Shown: positions 41,705-50,272 of the stretch, in pieces
How the letters are laid out: each line of letters starts with the position of its first letter
How positions within the stretch are numbered: the stretch's first letter is position 1
From: JAKJEP01 sp964580995
GTDB taxonomy: Bacteria > Planctomycetota > Phycisphaerae > Sedimentisphaerales > SM23-30
Length of the DNA stretch: 50,463 nt
Assembly (NCBI GenBank): GCA_964580995.1
Contig: CAZOMV010000033.1
Span: 1-50,463 of the forward strand
Reading direction: 5' to 3'
Position numbers and translations under genes: made by a program
Notes under the pieces: generated by a model
What the model was told of the DNA's origin: nothing
The model's input: the letters and a program-made list of their open reading frames with translations, nothing else
Database searches by the model: none

Positions 41705-42248
41705 ATTTTTGCAAGGATTTCAGGATTTCCGCCGTTTCGGGCATACCCGGCAGGGCAAAGACAATCGTGCCGTTCTTGTCGATGCCATAAACGGTGCGGA
41801 CATTCTTCTGATCGCCCTGGCAGCGATACAGGGCAGCCACCTTCATATCCTGATCCACCAGCAGGGGAAAGGGATAATTGTTTTTGGCAATGAAATCCTT
41901 GTGGGACTGCGGGCTTTGCGGATTGACGCCGAACACGACAGCCTCAGCCGCCTGGTACGCCGCATAATCATCCCGGGCCGCACAAAGCTGCTTGGTGCAG
42001 CCGGGCGTATCATCGCCGGGATAAAAAATCAGCACCACATTCTTCTTGCCCCGAAAATCCGCCAGCCGGACCAAATTGCCATCCTGATCCCCCAGCGTAA
42101 AATCCGGCGCCTGCGTGCCCACACTCAATACGCCGGGTAACTCCTGAACATTCCCGGCGGGCTCGGCGGATTTTTTGCAGCCCAATATTCCTACAGTAAC
42201 AAAAAAAGAAAAACTTAAAATTACTATGTCCTTTATATGCTTTTCCAT
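41703..42248 (-). CDS. Lipoprotein peroxiredoxin (BCP/PrxQ-like)
   Basis: The 181-residue protein has a lipobox ILGC (Cys 24) followed by a short linker and a thioredoxin-fold peroxidase domain. The motif PGDDTPGCTKQLC carries the peroxidatic Cys 84 and a resolving Cys 89 in the atypical 2-Cys (BCP/PrxQ) arrangement. It should reduce peroxides at the membrane, using a thiol partner. The last codon meets the end of element copy 8, so the stop is TGA made in part by the insertion. The reductant may be the membrane-anchored thioredoxin elsewhere in the window, but this is only a guess. Confidence 0.9.
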   Translation of the reverse strand: MEKHIKDIVILSFSFFVTVGILGCKKSAEPAGNVQELPGVLSVGTQAPDFTLGDQDGNLVRLADFRGKKNVVLIFYPGDDTPGCTKQLCAARDDYAAYQAAEAVVFGVNPQSPQSHKDFIAKNNYPFPLLVDQDMKVAALYRCQGDQKNVRTVYGIDKNGTIVFALPGMPETAEILKSLQK

Positions 42249-42324
42249 AACTTACTCCTTATCGATACATGTTTCGGTTAACTACACCATTGAATTACAG
42301 CTAGAACTTTTTTCTACCGCTTTT

Positions 42325-43461
42325 TCACTCCTTACTCATGATTGGGAAAATATGTTTTCCTATTGTGATAGGCTGAATTGCATTTGTATTATCGGATTGA
42401 TACGGATCAAAAATATCTCTATCACCAATCCATTTATTAATAGTAACTGTATCACCAGATTCCAGGCTGGATTTGAATTTGGCAAAATCAATGCAATGAT
42501 CCCCGGAAGTTGCCCTCTCGGATTCACGTTTGGGATCTTCCATTGCGTCACAGATGGATATAATTAGTTCCGTGTTTTTAGTATGATAAGCCATTACAGC
42601 CATATTCCATCCAAAATAATACACATTGAACGAATCGTATTCATCCGTGGTTAAAGGAAGTTCTAGGGCTTTTTTGATTGCCGCTTCAAATTCAGGCATT
42701 CGCTGTTCCAAGTAGCAAAAATAAGCCAGATAAAAATAATGAGTAAAATCAGGATTATTGTCGGTCCAACTTGAAAAGGTATTATACGCATTATTTTTAT
42801 CACTAGCAGATTCAATTAATGCCAAAGTTAATCGGGGCCACCAGTACTTGGGATTCTGTTTTATCGCATTTTCGCATGCGCTATATGCTAAATCCTGTTT
42901 TCCAAATAACAACAAATGATGTATTTTGGCAGTATGCAGATCCATGGAATCAGGTTTTTCCCCAAGGCATCTATCATATTCATCTACGGCTATTTGGACA
43001 AACTTATCAAAGGGAATCTTTTCTGTTTTATCTAATTTCAACGAATACAATGGATTGGTTCCACTCTCTGTATATATATAAAGATCCCAGGCATTGGTCT
43101 TTTCATCTGATAATTCCTGGTTTAATTCGAGAAAATATCCCAAGGGATAAAAACCACCACCTATTGTTACACGAGCACCTTTCGGAGAAATATGACCATA
43201 AAAGGGATGTAATTCCTGAATAATTTTGGGATACAGAAAGTGACCGATATTTTGGTCATCAATTTCAGTATTTACCGATTGACAATAAATGGCAAGTTGT
43301 CGGGCGGCTTCCTGAAAATACACAGAAGAACGCATCTTTTGTTCGGTTTCCTGCATCTGAGAAACCGATTTTTTAATAGATTTGAACATACTTATAAAAG
43401 GATATGATACGCATATAGTTGCTATGATTAATGCTGTCACTATTATTATAATTTTCTTCAT
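42325..43461 (-). CDS. AT-rich hypothetical membrane-anchored protein
   Basis: I do not recognise this 378-residue protein. It has one N-terminal membrane helix (4-25) and a helix-rich body. Residues about 150-290 look like degenerate TPR units (for example DLAYSACENAIKQNPKYWWPRLTLALIESA), so a scaffold or binding role is possible. Base composition is clearly more AT-rich than neighbouring genes. No ribosome site is strong. It is separated by small gaps from the peroxiredoxin (76 bp) and release-factor-like genes (23 bp). Confidence 0.65.
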   Translation of the reverse strand: MKKIIIIVTALIIATICVSYPFISMFKSIKKSVSQMQETEQKMRSSVYFQEAARQLAIYCQSVNTEIDDQNIGHFLYPKIIQELHPFYGHISPKGARVTIGGGFYPLGYFLELNQELSDEKTNAWDLYIYTESGTNPLYSLKLDKTEKIPFDKFVQIAVDEYDRCLGEKPDSMDLHTAKIHHLLLFGKQDLAYSACENAIKQNPKYWWPRLTLALIESASDKNNAYNTFSSWTDNNPDFTHYFYLAYFCYLEQRMPEFEAAIKKALELPLTTDEYDSFNVYYFGWNMAVMAYHTKNTELIISICDAMEDPKRESERATSGDHCIDFAKFKSSLESGDTVTINKWIGDRDIFDPYQSDNTNAIQPITIGKHIFPIMSKE

Positions 43462-43484
43462 TCGCTAAGCTTTCCAGATCTGTA

Positions 43485-43847
43485 TTATATTTGTTCAATT
43501 GATTTGTTTTTACCCCGTCTTTTCCGCCGCTGTTTTTGTTTGCGGATTTTTTCAGATTCCAGGGCGGCGGGGCTTTGGTCGCCCAAAGTTTGTTCTTCAA
43601 GCAGTTCGCAGAGCCGCTTGCGGGCGTAGTAGCGGTTCAGCCCCTGGGAACGTTCCTTGCCCATTTTGACTTCCAGGCCGCTGGGCCGGTGCTTCAGATA
43701 GACGCAGGTGGCGGACTTATTGACCTTCTGGCCCCCGGGGCCGGAGGACCGGACAAATTTCTCCTCCAGGTCCGCCTCCCGCAGCGACAGCCTGCCCATC
43801 CGCTCCTCCAACTGCCGCTGCTTTTTATCCGTTACCCCGAAATTCAC
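43485..43847 (-). CDS. ArfB/RF-like peptidyl-tRNA hydrolase domain protein
   Basis: A 120-residue stand-alone release-factor domain. The catalytic GGQ is at residues 38-40 (SSGPGGQKVNKSATCVYLKH). The C-terminal tail is very basic (IRKQKQRRKRRGKNKS), like that of ArfB/YaeJ and mitochondrial ICT1, which thread it into the empty mRNA channel. The inferred role is ribosome rescue or hydrolysis of peptidyl-tRNA on stalled ribosomes. It lacks codon-recognition domains of RF1/RF2. It lies between the AT-rich hypothetical gene and the pseudoprotease gene, without an evident functional link. Confidence 0.88.
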   Translation of the reverse strand: MNFGVTDKKQRQLEERMGRLSLREADLEEKFVRSSGPGGQKVNKSATCVYLKHRPSGLEVKMGKERSQGLNRYYARKRLCELLEEQTLGDQSPAALESEKIRKQKQRRKRRGKNKSIEQI

Positions 43848-43858
43848 CTTTCATCCCC

Positions 43859-45352
43859 TTATTCAATATGCATCAATGGATCCACACCATACCGTTTCGA
43901 GATCAGGGCATCCGCTTCGGCCAACTCATTCGTGGGAATCACGACCAGCGGATTATTCAGCTCAAATTCAATCGTGTGAAATCGCAGCATGGCCCCGGCC
44001 TGCAGCGCCTCGGCGATATCCTGTAAACGGCTCACTTCCTTGCCGTCGAACTTGCTGACCACCATCTGCCGCAAGTCCTTATATCCCTGGTTGATATCCG
44101 CCGGCAGTACATAACTGAGCACGATCACCTCGCGGCGCTGCTCCGTCGGCAGGAAAGCCAGGTCCTGATAATAGTGGTACAGATGCGCCGACACCTTCCC
44201 GCTCCAGCCCTCGCCCCACACCTTCATATACTCCCGCGTCAGCCTTTGCAGGATATACCCGCCCACCACGATATATTCCGGCTGCCGGTCATATTCGTAA
44301 TACGGTACCAGCATCGCCCCGGCGGGAATCGCTTTCGACTCCGCCTCCGCCTGCATCTGCTGCCCCTCGCGCCAGACGGTAAAGGAAACCGGCTGCCCCG
44401 CCGTCAGGCTGGTAAGCAGATGATGAAACCCGATCTGCCCGTATCGCTCATGCTGGATCTGCCCCCGCGCATCGATCCCCACGCCATTCACCGCCAGAAT
44501 CACATCCTGGGCCTTGAGCGTCTCGCAGCCGCTGCCCACCGTGTACACCTCTTTCACATAGACCCCCGATTTCATCTCCGCCGGCATCTTCAGGTAATTG
44601 CGCATGGTCGGGTCCAGCAGCTCATCCGCATCGAAACCCGCCGCCGCAAAACCGGCATACTTCTCCCCGCGGGCGCCGTCCAGAAAGGTATTGATAATCT
44701 CGCCGGGTATCACCCCCGATTCGTCGGACCCGCTCTTATACCAGCAGCCCAGCCCGATCGGCTGGCCGTCCAGAAAAAACACCTCCGCCAGCCCGGTCGG
44801 CCGCGACGCATTGGTAATCACAAACAGCAAAAACTGGGCATAGGACGTCACCGAATCCTCCACCCGGGCATGATCGATATAGCCCCGCCCGTTATAAATC
44901 CGCCCTTCCTCCGCCAGCCAGTAAAATTCAATTTCCGCTCCCTGCCGGAAGTCCGGCCCGAAGGCAACCGGCCGCAGCGGCGCCGTCATCGCCTGGCGGT
45001 CCAGCTCCAGCAGACATAGGTTGCATTCATAATCGATCACCTTCACCTTGGCGGGAATGTATTCATTCTGCCCATATCGCCGGGCTCGGATATACGCGCT
45101 GTTCTTCATATTATACGCGCTGGTCAATACCTCATACTCTCCCACCGCGCAGGCATACCCGGACCCGCTGCTAACCTCCTGATGCCGCCACGGCCGCGCC
45201 TGATCGTAGGCATAGCCGGACAATTCCAGATACACCAGCGAATCCTTCAGCGACTCACTCAGCGCACCCAGCTCCGCCCCCTGCACCGGGATTGACAGCA
45301 GCATCACCGCCGCTGCCGTAACGAGCATTATATGTAGTAGTAATTTTTTCAT
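43859..45352 (-). CDS. Inactive Deg-like protease paralogue (pseudoprotease)
   Basis: A 497-residue secreted protein (signal peptide 1-25) clearly related to the adjacent Deg-type protease over its whole length. All three catalytic positions differ: His is Tyr 80 (LTSAYNM against LTNAHNV), Asp is Asn 111 (ECNLCLLEL against DCDLAILTP), and the Ser loop GNSGGPV is replaced by RPTGLAEV. The protease fold, the PDZ-like centre (about 255-345) and the C-terminal region with LTREYMKVWGEGW are kept. The start codon overlaps the stop of the active protease gene by ATGA, so the two are translationally coupled. The role may be a regulator, decoy or structural partner. Confidence 0.88.
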   Translation of the reverse strand: MKKLLLHIMLVTAAAVMLLSIPVQGAELGALSESLKDSLVYLELSGYAYDQARPWRHQEVSSGSGYACAVGEYEVLTSAYNMKNSAYIRARRYGQNEYIPAKVKVIDYECNLCLLELDRQAMTAPLRPVAFGPDFRQGAEIEFYWLAEEGRIYNGRGYIDHARVEDSVTSYAQFLLFVITNASRPTGLAEVFFLDGQPIGLGCWYKSGSDESGVIPGEIINTFLDGARGEKYAGFAAAGFDADELLDPTMRNYLKMPAEMKSGVYVKEVYTVGSGCETLKAQDVILAVNGVGIDARGQIQHERYGQIGFHHLLTSLTAGQPVSFTVWREGQQMQAEAESKAIPAGAMLVPYYEYDRQPEYIVVGGYILQRLTREYMKVWGEGWSGKVSAHLYHYYQDLAFLPTEQRREVIVLSYVLPADINQGYKDLRQMVVSKFDGKEVSRLQDIAEALQAGAMLRFHTIEFELNNPLVVIPTNELAEADALISKRYGVDPLMHIE

Positions 45353-46863
45353 TGTGGATTCTCCAGTCGGGCCGGAGCGGGCACCCGGTATTTGGCCAAT
45401 ATTTCCTGCTGACGGGCACGGGCCTGTTCCGCGTTAATAATCAGCGGACGGTCGTCCCCCATAAACTCGATGGTGCAATATCCGTTCTCCGCCGTTTCCA
45501 CCGCCTGATACACATCCGCCATACTCCAGACCGGCTGGCCATTGATACTCTTGACCGGCAGATGCTGGAAGGCATCGGCATACGAATTCACCGCATCGGG
45601 CAGAATTTCCGACATCACCACATATTCCTTCCGCTCCCGGTCCGTATTCAAATCCGACGAAAACACAAACAAGTACCGCAGATAGTAGGGAATATCCCGG
45701 ATCCAGTTCTGCCCCCACGTCTCCAGATAATTCCGCGTCAGCGGCACAAACGTCAGCCCCGCATAGACCACATACGGCGGCGGGGCATCGTACCGGCGGG
45801 CAAAGTCCAGCACCGGCCGGTTCAGGGCGATCGTCGCCTCCTGCTCCAGCTTCTCCCCCGCCCGATAGCAGGTGAGCTTCACCTTCTCCCCCAACTGCTT
45901 CCGCTCGATCACCTCCGACATATGGACCCGCAGCCCGTCGATCCAGACCTTCCCGTCATTATCGATATCATACTCGTCGATCCGCGTAATCACATCCCCC
46001 GGATTGAACATCTCCTCCATGGAACTGTGCATCATGGTCTTGATCACCACAATCCCCTCCTGATCCTCCGGCACCTGCAAATATTCCTTGTAGCTCGGGC
46101 TGTGCAGGCCCAGATAAAACTGAAACCCCAGCGAACCATACCCGTCATATTTCCCGTCGCCGATATCCTCCAGAAAATGCCGGATCACGGTCGTGGGTAT
46201 CATATACCCGATATTATCCCCGCCTGCCAGCCCCTGAAAGGCCACCCCGACCACCTTGCCGTCCTGCATCACCGGTCCGCCGCTGTTGCCCGGATTGATC
46301 GCCGCGTCCGTCTGCACCACCAGGTGCGAATCCGCGCCCGAATGGCTGTAAAAATCCATCTGAATCCGCGACACCACCCCCTCCGTAACGGATACATGCT
46401 CCCCGCCCATCGGGAACCCGCACGTCGAGACGACCGAGTTCACCTTCGGGATCCCCCCCATCTCCAGCGGGATCATATCGTCAAAAAAACTCGCATCCGA
46501 CGGCGTCAGGATCGCTAGGTCGCAGTCATGCGCGACAAACGTCACCTGGGCCGGATACCGCTTGGCCGTATTCTGCTTTTTCACCTCCACATAACGATAA
46601 TTGCTGACATTGTGGGCATTGGTCAGAATCTGCTTGCCCTCGATTACGAACCCCGACCCGCTCCCCTGCGACATGCCCATCTGATTCCAGGGCGTGGAAT
46701 AATCGTAATCCTGCTTCACCGAGAGAATCAGCACCACCGAATTCTCCAGCGTCTCCTGCTCCGCCACCGCCGCCGGCACCCCAGCCGCCCAAAGCACCAG
46801 CCACACCAGCCATTCCCGCCCCCAAGGGCCACTCACCTGCATTCGCTTTCCCTTTCTATCCAT
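45349..46863 (-). CDS. Deg/HtrA-type serine protease with PDZ domains
   Basis: The 504-residue secreted serine protease has a full catalytic triad: H84 (LTNAHNV), D115 (HDCDLAILTP) and S194 (NPGNSGGPV). A signal peptide covers about residues 15-35. Two regulatory regions follow: PDZ1 (about 245-345, with GDVITRIDEYDIDNDG) and a C-terminal PDZ-like region (about 370-480) with KSINGQPVWSMADVYQ. The layout, with one classical and one divergent PDZ, is like plant/bacterial Deg2/Deg9-type proteases. The start may be ATG 46863 or ATG 46842 (AAAGGG upstream). Gene order puts it before the pseudoprotease in one transcript. Confidence 0.9.
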   Translation of the reverse strand: MDRKGKRMQVSGPWGREWLVWLVLWAAGVPAAVAEQETLENSVVLILSVKQDYDYSTPWNQMGMSQGSGSGFVIEGKQILTNAHNVSNYRYVEVKKQNTAKRYPAQVTFVAHDCDLAILTPSDASFFDDMIPLEMGGIPKVNSVVSTCGFPMGGEHVSVTEGVVSRIQMDFYSHSGADSHLVVQTDAAINPGNSGGPVMQDGKVVGVAFQGLAGGDNIGYMIPTTVIRHFLEDIGDGKYDGYGSLGFQFYLGLHSPSYKEYLQVPEDQEGIVVIKTMMHSSMEEMFNPGDVITRIDEYDIDNDGKVWIDGLRVHMSEVIERKQLGEKVKLTCYRAGEKLEQEATIALNRPVLDFARRYDAPPPYVVYAGLTFVPLTRNYLETWGQNWIRDIPYYLRYLFVFSSDLNTDRERKEYVVMSEILPDAVNSYADAFQHLPVKSINGQPVWSMADVYQAVETAENGYCTIEFMGDDRPLIINAEQARARQQEILAKYRVPAPARLENPQ

Positions 46864-47205
46864 AACCGCATCTCTCCATCACTAGCAATACCCTAACATC
46901 CTATTCCCGTTTAACTTACAACCCTACTATACCCCCTCCCCCGCAAAAGAAAAGAAAATTTTCCCCCCCAAAACCGCTTTTTTCCCCCTCTTCCTATCCA
47001 AGCCCCGCACGTCAGTAAGGGGGTCGATTCCCCTGTCGCCTGCTATGAATCCATCTTCTCTTCCTCTGAAATCTCAAATCATTTTCTCTTCGCCTCGCGT
47101 CCCATATGTCCCATATGCCCCATTTGTCCTGCAGGTTCTATTGCCGGATCGCACCATTTTGGGAAAGAAATATAGCTTCTGCTGAAATTTAATCATATTC
47201 TATCA
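46864..47205. other. Intergenic gap with a T-arm-like fragment
   Basis: No gene is seen. The left part is a C/A-rich stretch (CCCC and AAAA runs). A T-arm-like hairpin is at 47018-47034. Around 47095-47130 is ATATGTCCCATATGCCCC, a small tandem of (T)CCCATATG. Nothing else is clear. Confidence 0.5.
47018..47034 (+). other. tRNA T-arm-like fragment, possible attachment-site remnant
   Basis: AGGGG and CCCCT pair perfectly around the 7-nt loop GTCGATT, close to the tRNA T-loop consensus TTCRANY (first base changed). A 7-nt acceptor-like strand GTCGCCT follows. No 5' half of a tRNA (acceptor, D arm, anticodon arm) is present upstream. It could be a tRNA 3' end left by integration, or chance. Confidence 0.3.
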
Positions 47206-47481
47206 TTAGGAGGAAGCCGTCGATTTGCTATTTTTACCATGTAAACTAACAATCAGGCCAGCACCGACGGCAAGAACGGGCAGCATCTGGGCAATCAGGG
47301 TTGCTAAATCGACACCGGCAGAATAGCTGAATGAACATTGGTTTCTACGGATCGTTATTTTTTCATGATAAAGAAATCCTCTGGCTCTTACACCATCATT
47401 GCTGGCTCTGACAGGAAATAACGCCATCAAACAGATAATGGCAATAACCACCCATAATACCTTCTTTTGTGTTCCATTCAT
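47206..47481 (-). CDS. Small secreted or membrane hypothetical protein
   Basis: A 91-residue protein of unknown function with a signal peptide or membrane helix (about 6-26, WVVIAIICLMALFPVRA), a short basic middle with one Cys, and a second hydrophobic segment (about 57-82). It could be a small inner-membrane protein. Ribosome site GGAA(T)A is weak. It sits alone between the T-arm-like fragment and the large AT-rich gene. Confidence 0.45.
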   Translation of the reverse strand: MNGTQKKVLWVVIAIICLMALFPVRASNDGVRARGFLYHEKITIRRNQCSFSYSAGVDLATLIAQMLPVLAVGAGLIVSLHGKNSKSTASS

Positions 47482-47702
47482 AAATATTCCTTTCGTTATG
47501 TTATTGATCTTATCATTTCGGATTTTTCATAGTAAAGTCAAGTAGGGTGCAACTGGTTTGCAGGCCAGCCTGCACCATTCTCGCCGCGAGCATTACCCCC
47601 AACTGACGTTTCCGCCGGTCGCTGCGTTTTTTACGAGAATAGCAATTTATTTTTTAACCATAAAGGCACGGATGAAAAGAAGCGAAATTCTTCATCAATT
47701 AT

Positions 47703-49634
47703 TTAATTTTCCTCAAATGAACATTGATGGTAAGCAATATTCCATACAGGCAGTCCACCATTTACAAGTGTTATCTCAAACCTTTTCGGGATATCAACTT
47801 TTCTACTTGATAGTGGAATCTCAGTTACAGTAATACTTTCTGGCATTTTTTCCTTTAAACAATGCGTTATAACTTCCTCAACGAAACAAATTAATCGATC
47901 CAGAATGAATTTTGTAAATTCTGTTACTTTCTGACCTGCGACCGCCGGTTCTTCTGCCTTAATAATTCCAGAACTCTCATGGTACCTCATTTTAGGTAAA
48001 CTCCATCCCTTATGTTCGATGTCATTTCGTACGTCAAGTAGTTGTTCGGACCATTTCCGAGCTTCCTTTAAATATATAGCTAACAGTGGCTCATCTTTTT
48101 TTAGAATTTCTATTTCTTTCTCAAATGAATTTTGTTTCTTGAACAAAAATCCAATATCAATTCCTAGAATTTTGGTTATTTCTTGCATACCGTATTTCAG
48201 GACACGTACAGAACTATTAACAAACGTTTCGGCCTCTCTGCGTAATTCACTATCAATCGTTTCTGTAATTTGAATTGAATTACCACGCAAATATCCAATT
48301 TGTCCCTCCGTCAGCTTGTTAATGTGATTATTAATTATTTGACTGATATTCTGCGAGGTTCTACGGGCATTTAACAGAGTTTCAATAATTTTCTCATATG
48401 GTTCATCGAACTTTTTCCGTAATACATCGTCAGGAAAGACCATATCCCTCAGATTCATAATTCCAACATGCAAACGTGCGATAAATGGTGATCGGGTACC
48501 TTCATCTGAAATCTTCTGTATAACAAACTTTGATGGTTCTAATTTTACAATTAATTTGAGCTCATTCTGAATTCTTTGTAACATTTGCAAGAAGTTTTCA
48601 CGTGTAATTGGCAGTACATAAGAAATTTGAAGTCCATTCTGCTTTACTATACCTCCTCGCTTTAACGCTTTTTCTCCAAGCATAATTAACATTGTATCAA
48701 GCGGATATTTTCCTTTGAGCAGTATCACTCCCCCATCTTGCCAAGGGATAAAACTCAGTGTTGCTAAAATATCACCCTCTTTGTTTTTAATTAAATATGG
48801 GCGTGGCGGGATATATCGATCACTATAAAACTGCCGTGGCACGGGCATAAGGTCTCCGCTCAGATTATATTGATAACCAGTAATAACCATTCCGTTATTT
48901 GGAGTACCTTCTAAGATTTTATTGTAGTTTGGCAGTCTTGCTCCAGGCGAAAAGATATTAAGATGTCCTACAATGAAATATAACATTTTGTTAAAACTAA
49001 ATTGACCGGTAGGTCTCACAATAAGGGTTATGTACATTGGTGGTGTAAAAAGTTTTAATGCACCCTCAGCAGGTGGAAGATAGTCACCACTTATTCCTGC
49101 ACCTGGAAATTGGACTGCATAGTTTATTATGCCTTTTGGCAAAATAGTTACCATGTCAGTCCATTCGCGGTTTGGGTGTTGCCTATTCAACCGATCAATT
49201 TCTTCTGCTAACGCCTCAATCGGCACCACGGAATCAAATGCGAAGATTATTCCCAATGTAATATTTGTTGTTGGAATACCAGGCGTATCTGGCATTGGCG
49301 TCTTTTTAAGTCTTTTCGCACACGCAATCCGTTCATATGCAAACCGTAATTGTTCTACATTGATACTTCTATAGACATCTATAACACATGCAACATTATC
49401 CGCTTTATAATTCGCTGAATCTGTCAAAGGCTGGGATTGAGAAGTGGTATAAATAAGTGTGCCAAACACGTCCGTCTTTTGCCCTTCAAAATCTTCGATA
49501 AATCCAGTGGCCGCTCGAAAAGGCCATTTTAGCAACTGATTCAAATTATTGTTTAGTGCTTCAGCAAGATCACTATTTGAAGCTACAAGCCTTTGGCCTG
49601 CTTCATAAACTATTTTTGATAAATTGCTCTTCAT
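47703..49634 (-). CDS. AT-rich orphan gene with HEPN-like RxxxxH motif
   Basis: The 643-residue protein is not one I recognise with certainty. Near the N-terminus a segment with D55, ACVIDVYRS (D86; the Lys expected of a PD-(D/E)XK site is Tyr 88) is faintly like nuclease-type DUF6602 domains, apparently with a decayed active site. Near the C-terminus LDVRNDIEHKGW (R536, H541) is the R-x4-H pattern of HEPN ribonucleases, in a helical context. Codon use and AT content are unlike the neighbours; it stands alone, in an accessory tail. A defence or toxin role is a guess. Start ATG at 49634; no strong ribosome site. Confidence 0.55.
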   Translation of the reverse strand: MKSNLSKIVYEAGQRLVASNSDLAEALNNNLNQLLKWPFRAATGFIEDFEGQKTDVFGTLIYTTSQSQPLTDSANYKADNVACVIDVYRSINVEQLRFAYERIACAKRLKKTPMPDTPGIPTTNITLGIIFAFDSVVPIEALAEEIDRLNRQHPNREWTDMVTILPKGIINYAVQFPGAGISGDYLPPAEGALKLFTPPMYITLIVRPTGQFSFNKMLYFIVGHLNIFSPGARLPNYNKILEGTPNNGMVITGYQYNLSGDLMPVPRQFYSDRYIPPRPYLIKNKEGDILATLSFIPWQDGGVILLKGKYPLDTMLIMLGEKALKRGGIVKQNGLQISYVLPITRENFLQMLQRIQNELKLIVKLEPSKFVIQKISDEGTRSPFIARLHVGIMNLRDMVFPDDVLRKKFDEPYEKIIETLLNARRTSQNISQIINNHINKLTEGQIGYLRGNSIQITETIDSELRREAETFVNSSVRVLKYGMQEITKILGIDIGFLFKKQNSFEKEIEILKKDEPLLAIYLKEARKWSEQLLDVRNDIEHKGWSLPKMRYHESSGIIKAEEPAVAGQKVTEFTKFILDRLICFVEEVITHCLKEKMPESITVTEIPLSSRKVDIPKRFEITLVNGGLPVWNIAYHQCSFEEN

Positions 49635-49784
49635 AATTGAATCTGCTAATCTTTAAACATTTATCTTTAATACTTGTTTTGTGTGATATTATTCTAAAAC
49701 AAATCATTGCGATGACACTAAACTTCTTTAAAATTATCGTAAAATATTCAATACAATCTTTTGATGTTTTTATAGTCCAGTAGA

Positions 49785-49805
49785 GTCGGCAACTCGCTCG
49801 CCGAC
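49785..49805. repeat. Palindrome related to the 134-159 stem-loop
   Basis: GTCGGC, loop of 9 nt, GCCGAC. The core GTCGGCAACT is identical to the left-edge terminator's arm and loop start, so these belong to one family of intergenic palindromes. No T-tract follows on either strand. Confidence 0.4.
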
Positions 49806-50196
49806 GTGAAACCTTTTAATTATCTTCTTTTCCCAAACTCCCAAACCAAAACCTCCATTCCTGCCATAATATTTTAACCGCAGACTACCCCGATTACCCG
49901 GATTTTTAAAAAAACAAATAAATCTTTAATCTGTGCCATCCGTTCCGCCAGGGGCGGTTTTAAAACCGGCGTTGCCGGTCCGTGGTTCCATTTATCTTCT
50001 CTTCCTCTTCCACCTTCGCGTTCTTTGTGGCCTTCGTGGTTTCCATCATTATTTCCTGTCTCCTATTTTTTTTCTTCGCGCCTTGGCGGGATACTTTCGT
50101 AATCTCTCCCTTTTTCGCCCACTCCGCAGCGCCCGGCGGAAGCGTCATATTAACGGCTCCCGTAAAATAGCCATCAATCTCTGCCAACTTTTTTCT

Positions 50197-50272
50197 ATTA
50201 ACACCGCACTTTTAAGAACAAATTCCATAATACCCATGGCCGGCCCGACAAACAAGAAAAAACTGCGAATTT
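50197..50272 (+). repeat. Dispersed intergenic repeat, right copy
   Basis: This is the partner of the left-edge segment at 691-760, in the same orientation. It shares ATTAACACCG, TAAGAACAA and GGCCGGCCCG, with a few indels, and is also not in a supported gene. Confidence 0.6.

Noticed and set aside
45352..46518. A 388-residue plus-strand open frame opposite the Deg protease gene
   Set aside because: Antisense to an intact protease whose triad and PDZ motifs are conserved; its Arg/His/Pro/Ile-rich translation is not protein-like.
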